Notes: generated by a model not told the origin, from the letters alone. 51,241 bases of DNA from Alsobacter soli (GCF_003004785.1 NZ_PVZS01000035.1:1-51241); one strand, 5' to 3'. Numbered from the stretch's first letter, positions 41,154 to 50,332 are shown. Made by a program: numbers and translations.

Positions 41154-42815
41154 GTGAACATGCGACGCGACATCAGCGGGTGGTCCATCCGCTGGGACGA
41201 CGACCAGGCGGAGCGCCTCCGCGGCGAGGGCTGGTGGACCGGCAAGACGATCGCGGACTACGCCCGCGAGCGCGTCGCCGCGACGCCCGACAAGGTCCTC
41301 GTGGTCGAGCGCGAGCGCGCGTTCACGGTCGGGCAGCTCTGGGACGAGGCCAACACGCTGGCCCGCGCGCTGGTGGCGCGCGGGCTGCGTCCGGGGGACA
41401 CGATCACCTTCCAGCTGCCCAACTGGGCGGAGGCGGTCGTGATCAACCTGGCGGCGGCGCTCGCCGGCCTGGTGGTCCATCCGATCATCCCGATCTACCG
41501 GGACGCCGAGACCGCCTTCATGCTGCGCGACTGCCGCAGCAAGCTGATCTTCCTCCCGCGGGAGTTCAGGGGCTTCGACTATGTCGAGATGATCGACCGG
41601 GTCTCCGACAAGCTCGAGGCGCCGGTCGAGGTGGTCGTGGTGCGTGGCGACCCGGGCCGCCACCGCTCTTACGCCGACCTCCTGGCGTCGGCCCCGGCCG
41701 ACGCGGGGGAGCTGCCCGGCGCCGACCCGGACGCGGTCAAGCTCATCATGTACACCTCGGGCACCACCGGCCGGGCGAAGGGCGTGCTGCACACCCACAA
41801 CTCCCTTCAGGCGGAGAACGTGGCGCGCATCAGGCATCTGGGGCTCGGGCCGGACGACGTGATGTTCAACCCGACGCCGGTGACCCACGTCACGGGCTAC
41901 CTGTATTCCCTCGTCCTGCCCTGGATGGCGGGTCTGCAGACCGTGATGCTGGACGTCTGGGAGGCCGAGCTCGGCCTCGGCATGATGCGACGGCGCGGCT
42001 GTACCGGCACGGTGGCGGCGACCATCTTCCTGCAGCAACTCGTCGCGGCGGCGAAGAGCCAGGGGGAGAGCCTTCCGGCTCTCCGCTTCTTCCTTTGCGG
42101 CGGCGCGCAGGTGCCCCCGGACCTGATCCGCGAAGCCGCCGCCACATTCCCGAACTGCGCTCCGGCGCGCATCTACGGCTCCACCGAGGTGCCGTGCATC
42201 ACTGCCGGCGTCAACGCGCGGGCCATGCTGGAGCAAGGCGCAGAGACCGACGGCGAGCTCTGCTTCGGGGAGGCGCGCATCGTCGATGCGGCGACCGGCG
42301 CGCCCGTAGCCCCGGGAGGGGAGGGCGAGATCATCGCGCGCGCCCCCCAGATGTTCGTGGGCTACGCCCGGGACGAAGACAACGCCGGCGCCTTCGACCC
42401 TGACGGGTTCTTCCACATGGGCGACCTCGGGCGTTTCGTCGAGGGCCGCTTCATCGTGGTCACCGGGCGGAAGAAGGACATCATCATCCGCGCCGGGGAG
42501 AACATCAGCCCCAAGGAGGTCGAGGACATTCTGCTCGGCCATCCCGACATCGACGACATCGCCATCGTGGCCATGCCGGACGAGCGCACGGGCGAGGCGG
42601 CCTGCGCCTTCGTGATCCCCAAGCCCGGCCGACGCGTCGAGCTTCCCGAGATCCGCCGCTACCTCGTCGGCGCGGGCCTGGCCATGCAGAAGATCCCCGA
42701 GCGCGTGGAGCTCGTGACCGAGTTCCCCCGCACGGCCGTCGGCAAGGTTCGCAAGGACATCCTGCGCGACCGGGCCAAGGGCCTGCGCCGCGCCCCAACC
42801 CAGACCCAGGCCTGA
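41154..42815 (+). CDS. Acyl-CoA ligase, paralogue of the leftward-operon ligase
   Basis: The ANL-superfamily ligase (about 553 residues) has MYTSGTTGRAKGVLHTH, RIYGSTEVPC, GRKKDIIIRAGENISPKEVE and RTAVGKVRKDIL in the same order as the ligase at 33653-35305. The start is uncertain: TTG 41145, GTG 41154 and ATG 41160 are in frame; GTG is chosen because GGAG ends 9 bases upstream. It lies directly after the second binding-protein gene and before an SDR. It likely activates the imported acid or a later intermediate to the CoA ester. Confidence 0.9.
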   Translation: MNMRRDISGWSIRWDDDQAERLRGEGWWTGKTIADYARERVAATPDKVLVVERERAFTVGQLWDEANTLARALVARGLRPGDTITFQLPNWAEAVVINLAAALAGLVVHPIIPIYRDAETAFMLRDCRSKLIFLPREFRGFDYVEMIDRVSDKLEAPVEVVVVRGDPGRHRSYADLLASAPADAGELPGADPDAVKLIMYTSGTTGRAKGVLHTHNSLQAENVARIRHLGLGPDDVMFNPTPVTHVTGYLYSLVLPWMAGLQTVMLDVWEAELGLGMMRRRGCTGTVAATIFLQQLVAAAKSQGESLPALRFFLCGGAQVPPDLIREAAATFPNCAPARIYGSTEVPCITAGVNARAMLEQGAETDGELCFGEARIVDAATGAPVAPGGEGEIIARAPQMFVGYARDEDNAGAFDPDGFFHMGDLGRFVEGRFIVVTGRKKDIIIRAGENISPKEVEDILLGHPDIDDIAIVAMPDERTGEAACAFVIPKPGRRVELPEIRRYLVGAGLAMQKIPERVELVTEFPRTAVGKVRKDILRDRAKGLRRAPTQTQA

Positions 42816-42819
42816 TCCC

Positions 42820-43575
42820 ATGCCCATGTCCCCTTCGTCCAACGGCCGCCTCGCCGGCCGCCGCATCATCGTCACCGGCGCGGCCTCGGGCATCGGCCGG
42901 GAGACCGCCGAACTGTTCGCCAGGGAAGGCGCGGCCCTCGCGTTGTTCGACGTGGGGGAAGGCGCCCGGGAGCTTGCAGGGCGCATCGGCGCACACGCGT
43001 TTTCGGTCGACGTCTCGGACGAGCAGGCGGTCGAGTCCGCCGTGTCGCAGGCCGCCGAGCGGATGGGCGGCTTGGATGGTCTCGTCAACGCGGCGGGTAT
43101 CTTCCCGGTGCGCAAGCTGGAGGAGACCAGCCTGGAGCTCTGGCGCAAGACGCTGGACGTGAACCTGACGGGTCCCTTCCTGGTCTCACGCGCCGCTGCT
43201 CGGCATCTAAGGGCCGCGGGCGCGGCCACGATCGTCAATGTCGGATCAGGCTCGGCCCTGCTGCCCTATCCGGAGCTGTCGGCCTACGGCGCCTCCAAGG
43301 GCGGCCTCGCCATGCTGAGCAAAGTGCTCGCCGCGGAGCTCGCGCCGCAGGTGCGCGTCAACGTGGTGTGCCCGGGCATGACGCGCACCGGCATGGTGAC
43401 GTCCTGGTTCCCGGACCCGGAGGCGCTCGCGGAGCGCGCCAAGTCCGTCTACGCGCTCGGCCGCATCGGCGAGCCGATCGAGGTGGCGCAGGCCATCCTT
43501 TTCCTGACGAGCGCGGAATCCAGCTTCGTGACGGGTGTGACCCTGGCCGTGGACGGCGGGCGCACCTACCACTGA
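42820..43575 (+). CDS. Short-chain dehydrogenase/reductase
   Basis: The 251-residue SDR has TGAASGIG (19-26), NAAG (90-93), catalytic Ser143 and YGASK (Tyr156, Lys160), with a C-terminal TGVTLAVDGG. Asp near the end of strand 2 (LFDVG) suggests NAD. It starts 5 bp after the CoA ligase stop and is the last gene before the second operator region. It is the fourth SDR in the island; together they could handle several hydroxyl/keto steps. Confidence 0.9.
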   Translation: MPMSPSSNGRLAGRRIIVTGAASGIGRETAELFAREGAALALFDVGEGARELAGRIGAHAFSVDVSDEQAVESAVSQAAERMGGLDGLVNAAGIFPVRKLEETSLELWRKTLDVNLTGPFLVSRAAARHLRAAGAATIVNVGSGSALLPYPELSAYGASKGGLAMLSKVLAAELAPQVRVNVVCPGMTRTGMVTSWFPDPEALAERAKSVYALGRIGEPIEVAQAILFLTSAESSFVTGVTLAVDGGRTYH

Positions 43576-43589
43576 CGTAAATAGAAACA

Positions 43590-43638
43590 GAATTCAAATT
43601 CGAAAAACGTTGACGCGCTGCGGCGGGGCCCATAGGCT
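43590..43638 (+). promoter_or_regulatory. Promoter with upstream GAATTC operator for the ACAD-Liv segment
   Basis: The 15-mer GAATTCAAATTCGAA (43590-43604) is identical to that at 35387-35401. It is followed by TTGACG (43610-43615), a 17-base spacer and TAGGCT (43633-43638), which make a plausible promoter for the acyl-CoA dehydrogenase genes. The palindromic core is GAATT-CA-AATTC (43590-43601). Confidence 0.62.
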
Positions 43639-43706
43639 TCGAGGAGCGCGAATGAGCAGCCGGCTTCGAGCCGGCCGCCGCGGAAGCGTCGCCAGGGAGG
43701 ACGCGC

Positions 43707-44900
43707 ATGGACCTGAAGCTCACGGCCGAGGACGAGGCCTTCCGGCGCGAGGTTCGCGACTTCGTGCGGTCGGCCGTGCCGGCCGACATGGCCCGGCGCA
43801 CCCGGCGCGGCGGCCACACCCCGAAGGCCGATCTGCAGGCGTGGAATCGGATCCTGTACGACAAGGGCTGGGTCGCGCCGCACTGGCCGCGGGAGTACGG
43901 CGGGACCGGCTGGTCGGCCCTGCGCATCCACATCTTCGAGGAGGAGTGCGCGGCCGCCGACGCCCCGTTCCTCAGCTATTTCGGCCTGCGGCTGATCGGG
44001 CCGCTGCTCTACACCTTCGGTTCGCCGCGCCAGAAGGAACTGCACCTTGGGCCCATCCTGCGCGGCGACGTGTTCTGGTGCCAGGGCTTCTCCGAGCCGG
44101 GCTCCGGGTCCGATCTCGCGTCCGTGCGCACCACCGCGGCGCGCGACGGGGACGACTACGTGATCAACGGACAGAAGATCTGGACCACGGAGGCGCACTA
44201 CGCCGACAAGATGTTCTGCCTTGCCCGCACCAACCCCGACGTGCCGCCCCAGAAGGGCGGTCTCTCGATCCTGATGTTCGACATGAACCAGCCCGGCGTC
44301 ACGGTTCGGCCCATCGTGACCATCGACGAAGGGCACTCGGTGAACGAGGTGTTCCTCGACAACGTCCGCGTGCCGGCGGTGGATCTCCTCGGCGAGGCGG
44401 GGCAGGGCTGGACCTACGCCAAGTTCCTCCTCGGCAACGAGCGGGTTTCCAACGCCCAGGTGCCGCGCTCCAGGCGCGACCTGCAGCTCCTGCGCGCCCG
44501 CGCCGAGGCGCCGGACGCGAGCGGCGCTCGTCTGGTCGACAATCCCGACATCCGCCAGCGCCTGGCCCAGCTCGAGATCGACCTCGCGGCCCTCGAATGG
44601 TCCGTGCTGCGCGTCCTGGCGAGTCCCGAGGGGGAGCGCACGCAGGCTTCGGCGTCCGGACTCAAGATCACCGGCAGCGAGATCCAGCAGCGCATCAGCG
44701 AACTCGCCTATGACCTGCTGGGGCCGCTGGGCGTCCCCTTCTATGGCGAGGACGACGTGGCCGGCGACTTGCCGGGTTTCGCCTCGCCCGACGTCCCCGG
44801 CGTCGCCGCCCGGCAGCTCTTCCTGCGGGCCGCGTCCATCTACGCCGGATCCAACGAGATCCAGCGCACCATCATCGCCAAGCAAGTGTTCAGCCTCTGA
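43707..44900 (+). CDS. Acyl-CoA dehydrogenase, large (PimC-like) subunit type
   Basis: The 397-residue protein is an acyl-CoA dehydrogenase with WPREYGGTGWSALRIHIFEE, CQGFSEPGSGSDLASVRTTA and GQKIWTTEAHYADKMFCLA. The ending ASIYAGSNEIQRTIIAKQVF is the conserved flavin/C-terminal signature. The text is that of the large subunit of pimeloyl-CoA-type dehydrogenases, which pair with a shorter, diverged subunit encoded next to it, as here. It is first after the 43590-43638 promoter. Confidence 0.92.
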   Translation: MDLKLTAEDEAFRREVRDFVRSAVPADMARRTRRGGHTPKADLQAWNRILYDKGWVAPHWPREYGGTGWSALRIHIFEEECAAADAPFLSYFGLRLIGPLLYTFGSPRQKELHLGPILRGDVFWCQGFSEPGSGSDLASVRTTAARDGDDYVINGQKIWTTEAHYADKMFCLARTNPDVPPQKGGLSILMFDMNQPGVTVRPIVTIDEGHSVNEVFLDNVRVPAVDLLGEAGQGWTYAKFLLGNERVSNAQVPRSRRDLQLLRARAEAPDASGARLVDNPDIRQRLAQLEIDLAALEWSVLRVLASPEGERTQASASGLKITGSEIQQRISELAYDLLGPLGVPFYGEDDVAGDLPGFASPDVPGVAARQLFLRAASIYAGSNEIQRTIIAKQVFSL

Positions 44901-44910
44901 GGTCGCCGTC

Positions 44911-46062
44911 TTGGATTTCTCCCTGACTGAAGAGCAGGCCCTGCTGCGCGACAGCGCGCGGCGCTTCGTGGCCGAGGCCGCCCCCGTCGAGCAGCGTCTG
45001 GCCGCCGCCCGGCAGGGGGATGGCTTCTCGCGGGACCATTGGTCCGCCTTCGCCGAGCTCGGCTGGCTCGGCGCGGCGCTGCCCGAGGAAGCAGGCGGGT
45101 TCGGCGGCGGCATGCTCGAAGCCGCCATCATTCTCGAAGAGCTCGGCCGCGGCCTTGTCGGCGCGCCCCTGCTGAGCACCGCCGTGGTGTGCGCCGGGCT
45201 GCTCGCCCGTTGCGAAGGCTACGCGGAACGCCTCGCGACCCTGGAGCTGGTGGTCGCCGGCGAGAGCCTGCTGGCGCTCGCCACGGAAGAGCCGGGGAGC
45301 CGGTACGACCTGGCCCACGTGGAGACCGCCGCTCGCGAAACGGCAGAAGGCTATCGCCTGTCCGGCCGCAAGATCGTCGTGCTGGACGGCGCTTCGGCGG
45401 ACGCCTTCATGGTTTCCGCCCGCCTGTTCGGCGAAGCCCGCGACCGGCGGGGCATTGGCGTGTTCATGGTCCCGTTTGGAACACCCGGGCTGACCGTCCG
45501 TCCCTACCGGACGCTCGACGGCCGAGGCGCGGCGGATCTCGTCCTGGCTGATGTGGAGATCCCCTCCGGGGCGATGGTCGCCGGCCCCGACGAGGGCTGG
45601 GATCGCCTCGCCGAAGCCGCCGACCGCGCCGCCATGGGCGCCGCCGCTGACTGTCTGGGCGCCATGGAGGCCGCCATCGAGATGACGGCGGACTACCTCA
45701 AGACGCGCCGCCAGTTCGGAAGGCCCATCGGCGAGTTCCAGACGCTCGCCCATCGGCTCGCCGACATGTTCGTGGCGGCGGAGAACGCCCGCTCCATGCT
45801 CTACCGCGGCCTGAGCTTCCTGGACGCGCCTCCTGCGGAGCGCGCCCGGGCCGTGTCCGCCAGCAAGGTGGCGATCACGCAGGCCGCCGCCTTCGTGGGG
45901 CAGCAGGCGATCCAGCTTCATGGCGGAATCGGCATGAGCGAGGAGCACCCCGTGGGCCACTTTTACAAGCGCCTGCAGGTCGCGGGGAAATCCTACGGCG
46001 ACCTCACCTTCCACATGGCGCGCTACGTCGATGGCGACGCCGCGCGCGAGCAGGGGGCCTGA
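44911..46062 (+). CDS. Acyl-CoA dehydrogenase, small (PimD-like) subunit type
   Basis: The 383-residue protein begins with TTG at 44911 (LDFSLTEEQALLRDSARRF). It has GWLGAALPEEAGGFGGG, a weakly conserved middle with ALATEEPGSRYDL in place of the usual TEP.GSD loop, and QAIQLHGGIGMSEEHPVGHF near the end. Reduced flavin-loop conservation is typical of the small subunit in PimC/PimD-type heteromers. It starts 10 bp after the large-subunit gene. An AGGT lies upstream of the TTG; a longer frame from 44710 runs through the previous gene in another phase and was rejected. Confidence 0.9.
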   Translation: MDFSLTEEQALLRDSARRFVAEAAPVEQRLAAARQGDGFSRDHWSAFAELGWLGAALPEEAGGFGGGMLEAAIILEELGRGLVGAPLLSTAVVCAGLLARCEGYAERLATLELVVAGESLLALATEEPGSRYDLAHVETAARETAEGYRLSGRKIVVLDGASADAFMVSARLFGEARDRRGIGVFMVPFGTPGLTVRPYRTLDGRGAADLVLADVEIPSGAMVAGPDEGWDRLAEAADRAAMGAAADCLGAMEAAIEMTADYLKTRRQFGRPIGEFQTLAHRLADMFVAAENARSMLYRGLSFLDAPPAERARAVSASKVAITQAAAFVGQQAIQLHGGIGMSEEHPVGHFYKRLQVAGKSYGDLTFHMARYVDGDAAREQGA

Positions 46063-46064
46063 CC

Positions 46065-46853
46065 ATGTCCGAGCATCCCGAACTGATCATCGAGCGCCGC
46101 GACCGGGTCCTGACCCTGACGCTGAACCGGCCCGACCAGATGAACGCCGTCAACGGCGCCCTGCACACCCGGCTGGCGCGGGTCTTCCGGGACATCGCCG
46201 AGGACCCGGACAGCGATGTCGTCGTGCTTACGGGCGCCGGCCCGGCCTTCTGCGCCGGAGGCGACCTGGAGTGGCTGCAATCGCTGATCGATGAGCCGCA
46301 GGCCTTCAATTATCTGGTGGAGGAGGCCAAGCAGATCGTCTTTTCGCTTCTGGAGCTGCCCAAGCCGGTGATCTGCCGCATGAACGGCGACGCCATCGGC
46401 TTCGGGGCCACGCTGGCCCTGTGCTCCGACGTGGTCGTGGCTGCCGACACGGCCCGCTGGGGCGACCCCCATGTGCGCGTCGGCCTGGTCGCCGGCGACG
46501 GCGCGGCGGTGATCCTGCCCCACGTGGTCGGGTACCTGAGGGCCAAGGAGCTTCTGCTGACCGGCGACCTCCTGGGCGCCGCCGAAGCCGAGCGGATCGG
46601 CCTCGTGAACCACGTTGTCCCGGCGGCGGAGCTCGACGCCAAGGTGGCGGCGATCGCGGGCAAGCTGGCGCGCGGCGCCACGCAGGCGATCCGCTGGACC
46701 AAGGTCGCGGTCAACCGCGGCCTGCGCAACTTCGCGGCCGAGCACATGGACGCGCTGATGGCGTACGAGGCTCTTTCCGCTCGCACGGACGACCACGCGG
46801 AGGCGGTCGCGGCCTTCCGCGAGCGCCGCAAGCCGGTCTTCAGGGGGCGCTGA
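46065..46853 (+). CDS. Crotonase (enoyl-CoA hydratase/isomerase) family protein
   Basis: The 262-residue crotonase-fold protein has LTLNRPDQMNAVNGALHTRL, GAGPAFCAGGDLEWL (the oxyanion-hole strand) and a MNGDAIGFGATLALCSDVVV segment. In enoyl-CoA hydratase the two catalytic glutamates lie in GGGCEL and QPE; here the matching positions read FGATL and DPH, so both appear to be replaced. VGLVAGDGAAVI with its Asp is characteristic of a distinct crotonase subgroup. The enzyme may therefore be an isomerase, C-C hydrolase or lyase rather than a hydratase. It starts one base after the previous stop. Confidence 0.88.
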   Translation: MSEHPELIIERRDRVLTLTLNRPDQMNAVNGALHTRLARVFRDIAEDPDSDVVVLTGAGPAFCAGGDLEWLQSLIDEPQAFNYLVEEAKQIVFSLLELPKPVICRMNGDAIGFGATLALCSDVVVAADTARWGDPHVRVGLVAGDGAAVILPHVVGYLRAKELLLTGDLLGAAEAERIGLVNHVVPAAELDAKVAAIAGKLARGATQAIRWTKVAVNRGLRNFAAEHMDALMAYEALSARTDDHAEAVAAFRERRKPVFRGR

Positions 46854-46854
46854 C

Positions 46855-47661
46855 ATGGCGAACGAACGCATCCGCCTGCGCCAGGTCTGCGTGGCCGCCC
46901 GCGACCTCTACGCCACGGTGGACGACCTGCGCGCCGTGCTCGGCGCGGAGCCCGTGCACGGCAAGGCCGACCTCGGCCGCTATGGCGTGCCCTATGAGCC
47001 GCCTGCGCCGCACTCGGCGGCCTTTTTCGCCAAGCACGGGCTGGTGAACGCCATGCTGCCGGTGGGCGACGATTTCATCGAGGTGGTCGCAGCGACGCGC
47101 CCGGACGCGCCCGTGGTGCGCTTCCTTCAGCGGAAGGGCGGCGACGCCGGGTACATGTTCATCGTGGAGGTGGACGCCCTCGATCCCTACGAGGAGCGCG
47201 CCCGGGCCGCGGGCTTCCGGGTCGCCGGCGGGGCCGACTACCCGCAGTACCGGGACCTGCACCTGGACCCGCGGGACACCGGCGGGACCATGCTGGCCTT
47301 TTCCCTGCAGCGGGAAGGGCGGCCCTTCGACGGCGGCTGGTATCCGGCCGGGCCGCATTGGAAGCCCTCGGGCAGATCCGCGCCCGCGCTCGCCGGCGCC
47401 GAACTCGCCTGCCGCGACCCAGAGGCCGTGGCCCGGCGCTGGAGCGCCGCGATCGGCCGGCCCGTGGAGGGCGCGCGCATCCGGCTCGACGGCGGCGAAG
47501 TGCGCTTCACGACCGCCGGCGAGGGAACGGGCGACAGCCTCGCAGCCGTGGACGTCGCCGGCCTCGACAGGGCTAGAATGCTGCAGGCCGCGAAGCAACG
47601 CGGGCTGGAGACGCGGGCGGACGCGGCGCGGGTCGGCGGCGTCTGGTTCCGGGCGGTCTAG
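46855..47661 (+). CDS. VOC (glyoxalase-like) family protein
   Basis: The 268-residue protein has the repeat structure of vicinal-oxygen-chelate proteins: IRLRQVCVAARDLYATVDDL begins the first module. DFIEVVAATRPDAPVVRFL and GGDAGYMFIVEVDALDPYEE follow, and a diverged second module starts at about 175 (AGAELACRDPEAVARRWSAA). Many VOC proteins bind a metal and act on hydroxy or CoA compounds; the metal ligands cannot be fixed by eye. It begins one base after the crotonase stop, so it belongs to the catabolic operon. An epimerase or dioxygenase-like role is possible. Confidence 0.82.
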   Translation: MANERIRLRQVCVAARDLYATVDDLRAVLGAEPVHGKADLGRYGVPYEPPAPHSAAFFAKHGLVNAMLPVGDDFIEVVAATRPDAPVVRFLQRKGGDAGYMFIVEVDALDPYEERARAAGFRVAGGADYPQYRDLHLDPRDTGGTMLAFSLQREGRPFDGGWYPAGPHWKPSGRSAPALAGAELACRDPEAVARRWSAAIGRPVEGARIRLDGGEVRFTTAGEGTGDSLAAVDVAGLDRARMLQAAKQRGLETRADAARVGGVWFRAV

Positions 47662-47670
47662 GGAGGGGGA

Positions 47671-48537
47671 ATGCTGTTCACCATCATCAACGGCCTCGCG
47701 ACCGGCATGGCGGTGTTCCTCGTCGCCGCGGGCCTGACGCTGATCTTCGGCATCCTGAAGATCCTGAACTTCGCCCACGGCGCCTTCTTCATGATCGGCG
47801 CCTACGTGGCCTTCATGATCGTGGGCAGCAACCCGCCCTCGCTGTGGCTGTTCCTCCTGGCGAGCGTGGCCGCCGGGCTGGTCGTGGGCGCGCTCGGCTT
47901 CATCACCGACCGGACCGTGCTGCGCCGCCTGCGCGACGTGGACGAGGCCTACATGCTGATCGCCACCTTCGCGGTGCTGCTGATCTGCGAGGGGGCGGTG
48001 AAGCTGATCTGGGGCGTCAACTACGCCTCCATCAATCCGCCGCCGCTGCTGGACGACGCCATCATCGTGGGCTCGCTGTTCATCCCCACCTACTCGGCCT
48101 TTCTGATCGGCTTCGGCGTCCTCGTGTACGTCGCGCTGGACCTCGCGATCCACCGCACCTGGCTGGGCAAGCTGCTGCAGGCTATCTCCAACGACAGCTG
48201 GATGACGGGCTTGCTGGGCGTCAACGTCCCGGTGGCGCTGACCTTGAGCGTCGTCGCCAGCTTCATGCTGGCGGGGCTCGCGGGCGGCATCCTGCTGCCG
48301 AACCAGACGCTCTCGCCCGTGCTGGGCGGGTCCTACCTGCTGCTGGCCTTCATTGCGGTGATCATCGGCGGCCTCGGCGACATCCGCGGCGCCTTCATCG
48401 CCTCGGCCCTGCTTGGGGTGATCGAGAGCGCGAGCTCCGTGCTGCTGCCCAACATCCCGGGGCTCGCGACCTACGTGTTCGTCGTCGTCTTCCTGCTGGT
48501 GAAGCCGCAGGGCCTGTTCGGGAGCGCCAGCACGTGA
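47671..48537 (+). CDS. livH: ABC transporter permease, LivH type
   Basis: The 288-residue membrane protein has about eight helices and LivH features: AAGLTLIFGILKILNFAHGA near residue 21, and the cytoplasmic coupling helix around GKLLQAISNDSWMTGLLGVN. With LivM it forms the channel for substrate from the two binding proteins. A strong AGGGAGGGGG site precedes the ATG. Its TGA overlaps the next gene's GTG start as GTGA. Confidence 0.93.
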   Translation: MLFTIINGLATGMAVFLVAAGLTLIFGILKILNFAHGAFFMIGAYVAFMIVGSNPPSLWLFLLASVAAGLVVGALGFITDRTVLRRLRDVDEAYMLIATFAVLLICEGAVKLIWGVNYASINPPPLLDDAIIVGSLFIPTYSAFLIGFGVLVYVALDLAIHRTWLGKLLQAISNDSWMTGLLGVNVPVALTLSVVASFMLAGLAGGILLPNQTLSPVLGGSYLLLAFIAVIIGGLGDIRGAFIASALLGVIESASSVLLPNIPGLATYVFVVVFLLVKPQGLFGSAST

Positions 48538-49553
48538 AGCCGATCCACTTCCTCGCGATCGCCGCAGCTCTCGTCGTCCTCGCGTCCCTGCCGGTCTGGG
48601 CCAACCAGGGGGTGACCTTCATCGTCGGACTCGCCCTGGTCGAGGCGGTGTTCGCCCTGTCCTGGAACCTGCTGTTCGGCTTCACCGGCATGGCGAGCTT
48701 CGGCCACGCCGCCTTCTTCGCCATCGGCGGATACCTCTGCGGCGCCGGCCTGCGCTATGCGACAGGCGTTCCCTTCCTGGCGCTGCTGGGTGGGGCAGGG
48801 GCGCTGGGGGCGCTTACGGCCTTCCTGGTCGGCCTGGTCGCGCTGCGCCGCTCAAGCGGCATCCATTTCGCGATCCTCACCCTGGCGCTCAGCGAGGTGC
48901 TGCGCGTGCTGATCGCCTACAGCACGGCGCTGGGGCGCGAGGACGGCCTGTCCGCGATCCCGCGCCCGGCTGTCAACCTGGGCGTTGCGCGGCTCGACCT
49001 GACCAGCGGCCAGTCCTACTACTGGTTCCTGCTCGTCGCCTCCGCGCTGCTCGCCTGGGTCCTGTGGCTGGTCGCCAAGGGGCCGCTCGGACGCGTGCTG
49101 CAGACTATCCGCCAGGACCCCGAGCGCGCCGCCTTCATGGGCGTCGACGTGTGGCGCTACCGCCTCGGCGCCTTCACCCTGTCGGGCGCGGTGGCGGCGG
49201 TTTCCGGCGCCCTCTACGCGCCCTGGGCGCAGATCATCACCCCGGATTCGGCTCACTGGATCCACTCCACCCAGCCCATGCTGGCCTCCCTGCTGGGCGG
49301 CGCCCAGTCGTTCTGGGGCCCGGTGATCGGCACTATCCTGTTCACGGCGATCAACTACGCGACGCGCACCCTGATCGGCCTGTCCGAAATCGTCATCGGC
49401 GTGGTTCTGCTCGTCATCGTGCTTTCGGCTCCGAGCGGCGTCATGGGCCTCCTCCGCCGGTTCGAGTCGAGGCGCAATCGTCCAGCCGCCGCAGCAGGCG
49501 GCGGCGCCCGAGTCCGCGCCGCGACGGTCCCGACCCCTGCCGGAGAGGCCTGA
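48534..49553 (+). CDS. livM: ABC transporter permease, LivM type
   Basis: The 339-residue permease starts with GTG at 48534 overlapping the livH stop. LSWNLLFGFTGMASFGHAAF and HFAILTLALSEVLR are LivM signatures, and the coupling segment reads GRVLQTIRQDPERAAFMGVD. The C-terminal 25 residues are polar and alanine-rich beyond the last helix. The much longer frame from 47844 is a shadow of livH upstream of this point. It is translationally coupled to both livH and livG. Confidence 0.93.
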   Translation: MKPIHFLAIAAALVVLASLPVWANQGVTFIVGLALVEAVFALSWNLLFGFTGMASFGHAAFFAIGGYLCGAGLRYATGVPFLALLGGAGALGALTAFLVGLVALRRSSGIHFAILTLALSEVLRVLIAYSTALGREDGLSAIPRPAVNLGVARLDLTSGQSYYWFLLVASALLAWVLWLVAKGPLGRVLQTIRQDPERAAFMGVDVWRYRLGAFTLSGAVAAVSGALYAPWAQIITPDSAHWIHSTQPMLASLLGGAQSFWGPVIGTILFTAINYATRTLIGLSEIVIGVVLLVIVLSAPSGVMGLLRRFESRRNRPAAAAGGGARVRAATVPTPAGEA

Positions 49554-50318
49554 TGAGCACGCTCCTGTCCATCGCCGACATCCGCAAGAGTTACGGCGCG
49601 CTCGAAGTGCTCAAGGGCGTCACCCTCGATGTCGCGGAGGGAGAGACCTTCGCGATCATCGGCCCCAACGGGGCCGGCAAGACGACCCTGTTCCGGGTGA
49701 TGACCGGGGAAGCGCCCTGCAACGCCGGGACGGTCCGCTACGCCGGCCGGGACGTCACGCGGGCACCCGCCTTCGAGCGCGTGCGGCTCGGCATGGGCCG
49801 CACCTTCCAGGTCGCGCGCATCTTCCCGGACTTCACCGTCGAGGAGAACGTGATCGTGGCCGTCGAGGCCCGGCGAAGCTCTCGCGGCGACGCTGCCGCC
49901 CCACGCTGGTTCCAGACCCGGCCGCGCGCCGACGTCCGGGCCGAGGCCATGGAGCAGCTCGAGCGCGTGGGCCTCGCCGATAAAGCGGCCTCGGACGCGC
50001 GCTTCCTGTCGCACGGAGACAAGAAGCGGCTCGAGTTCGCCATCGCCCTGGCGGGCCGGCCGAAGATCCTGATGCTCGACGAGCCCACCGCGGGCATGTC
50101 GCCCGCCGACCGCATGGCGACGGCCGAACTGATCCGCCGCCTGCGGGGGGAAAGCGGGCTGACGGTGGTGATGACCGAGCACGACATGGACGTGATCTTC
50201 GGCCTGGCCAACCGCATCTTCGTGATGAACCACGGCGAGCCGATCGCGTGCGGGACGCTGGACGAGATCCGCGCCAACCCGACCGTCCAGGAAGTCTATC
50301 TCGGCAAGGAGATGTACG

Positions 50319-50332
<14 letters not shown>
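49553..50332 (+). CDS. livG: ABC transporter ATP-binding protein, LivG type
   Basis: The 259-residue ATPase has Walker A IGPNGAGKTTLFRVMTG, the Q-loop in GMGRTFQVARIFPDFTVEEN, the signature segment FLSHGDKKRLEFAIAL, and Walker B LMLDEPTAGMSPADR followed by the H-loop MTEHDMD. The C-loop LSHGDKK replaces the usual LSGGQ; LivG proteins often have LSYGQ or LSHG forms. Its ATG overlaps the livM stop as TGATG. Confidence 0.94.

Noticed and set aside
39005-41245. Minus-strand open frame of 746 codons
   Set aside because: Antisense to an SDR and a binding-protein gene with clear motifs; no recognisable domain.
41091-43238. Minus-strand open frame of 715 codons
   Set aside because: Antisense to a CoA ligase and an SDR; shadow frame without domain content.
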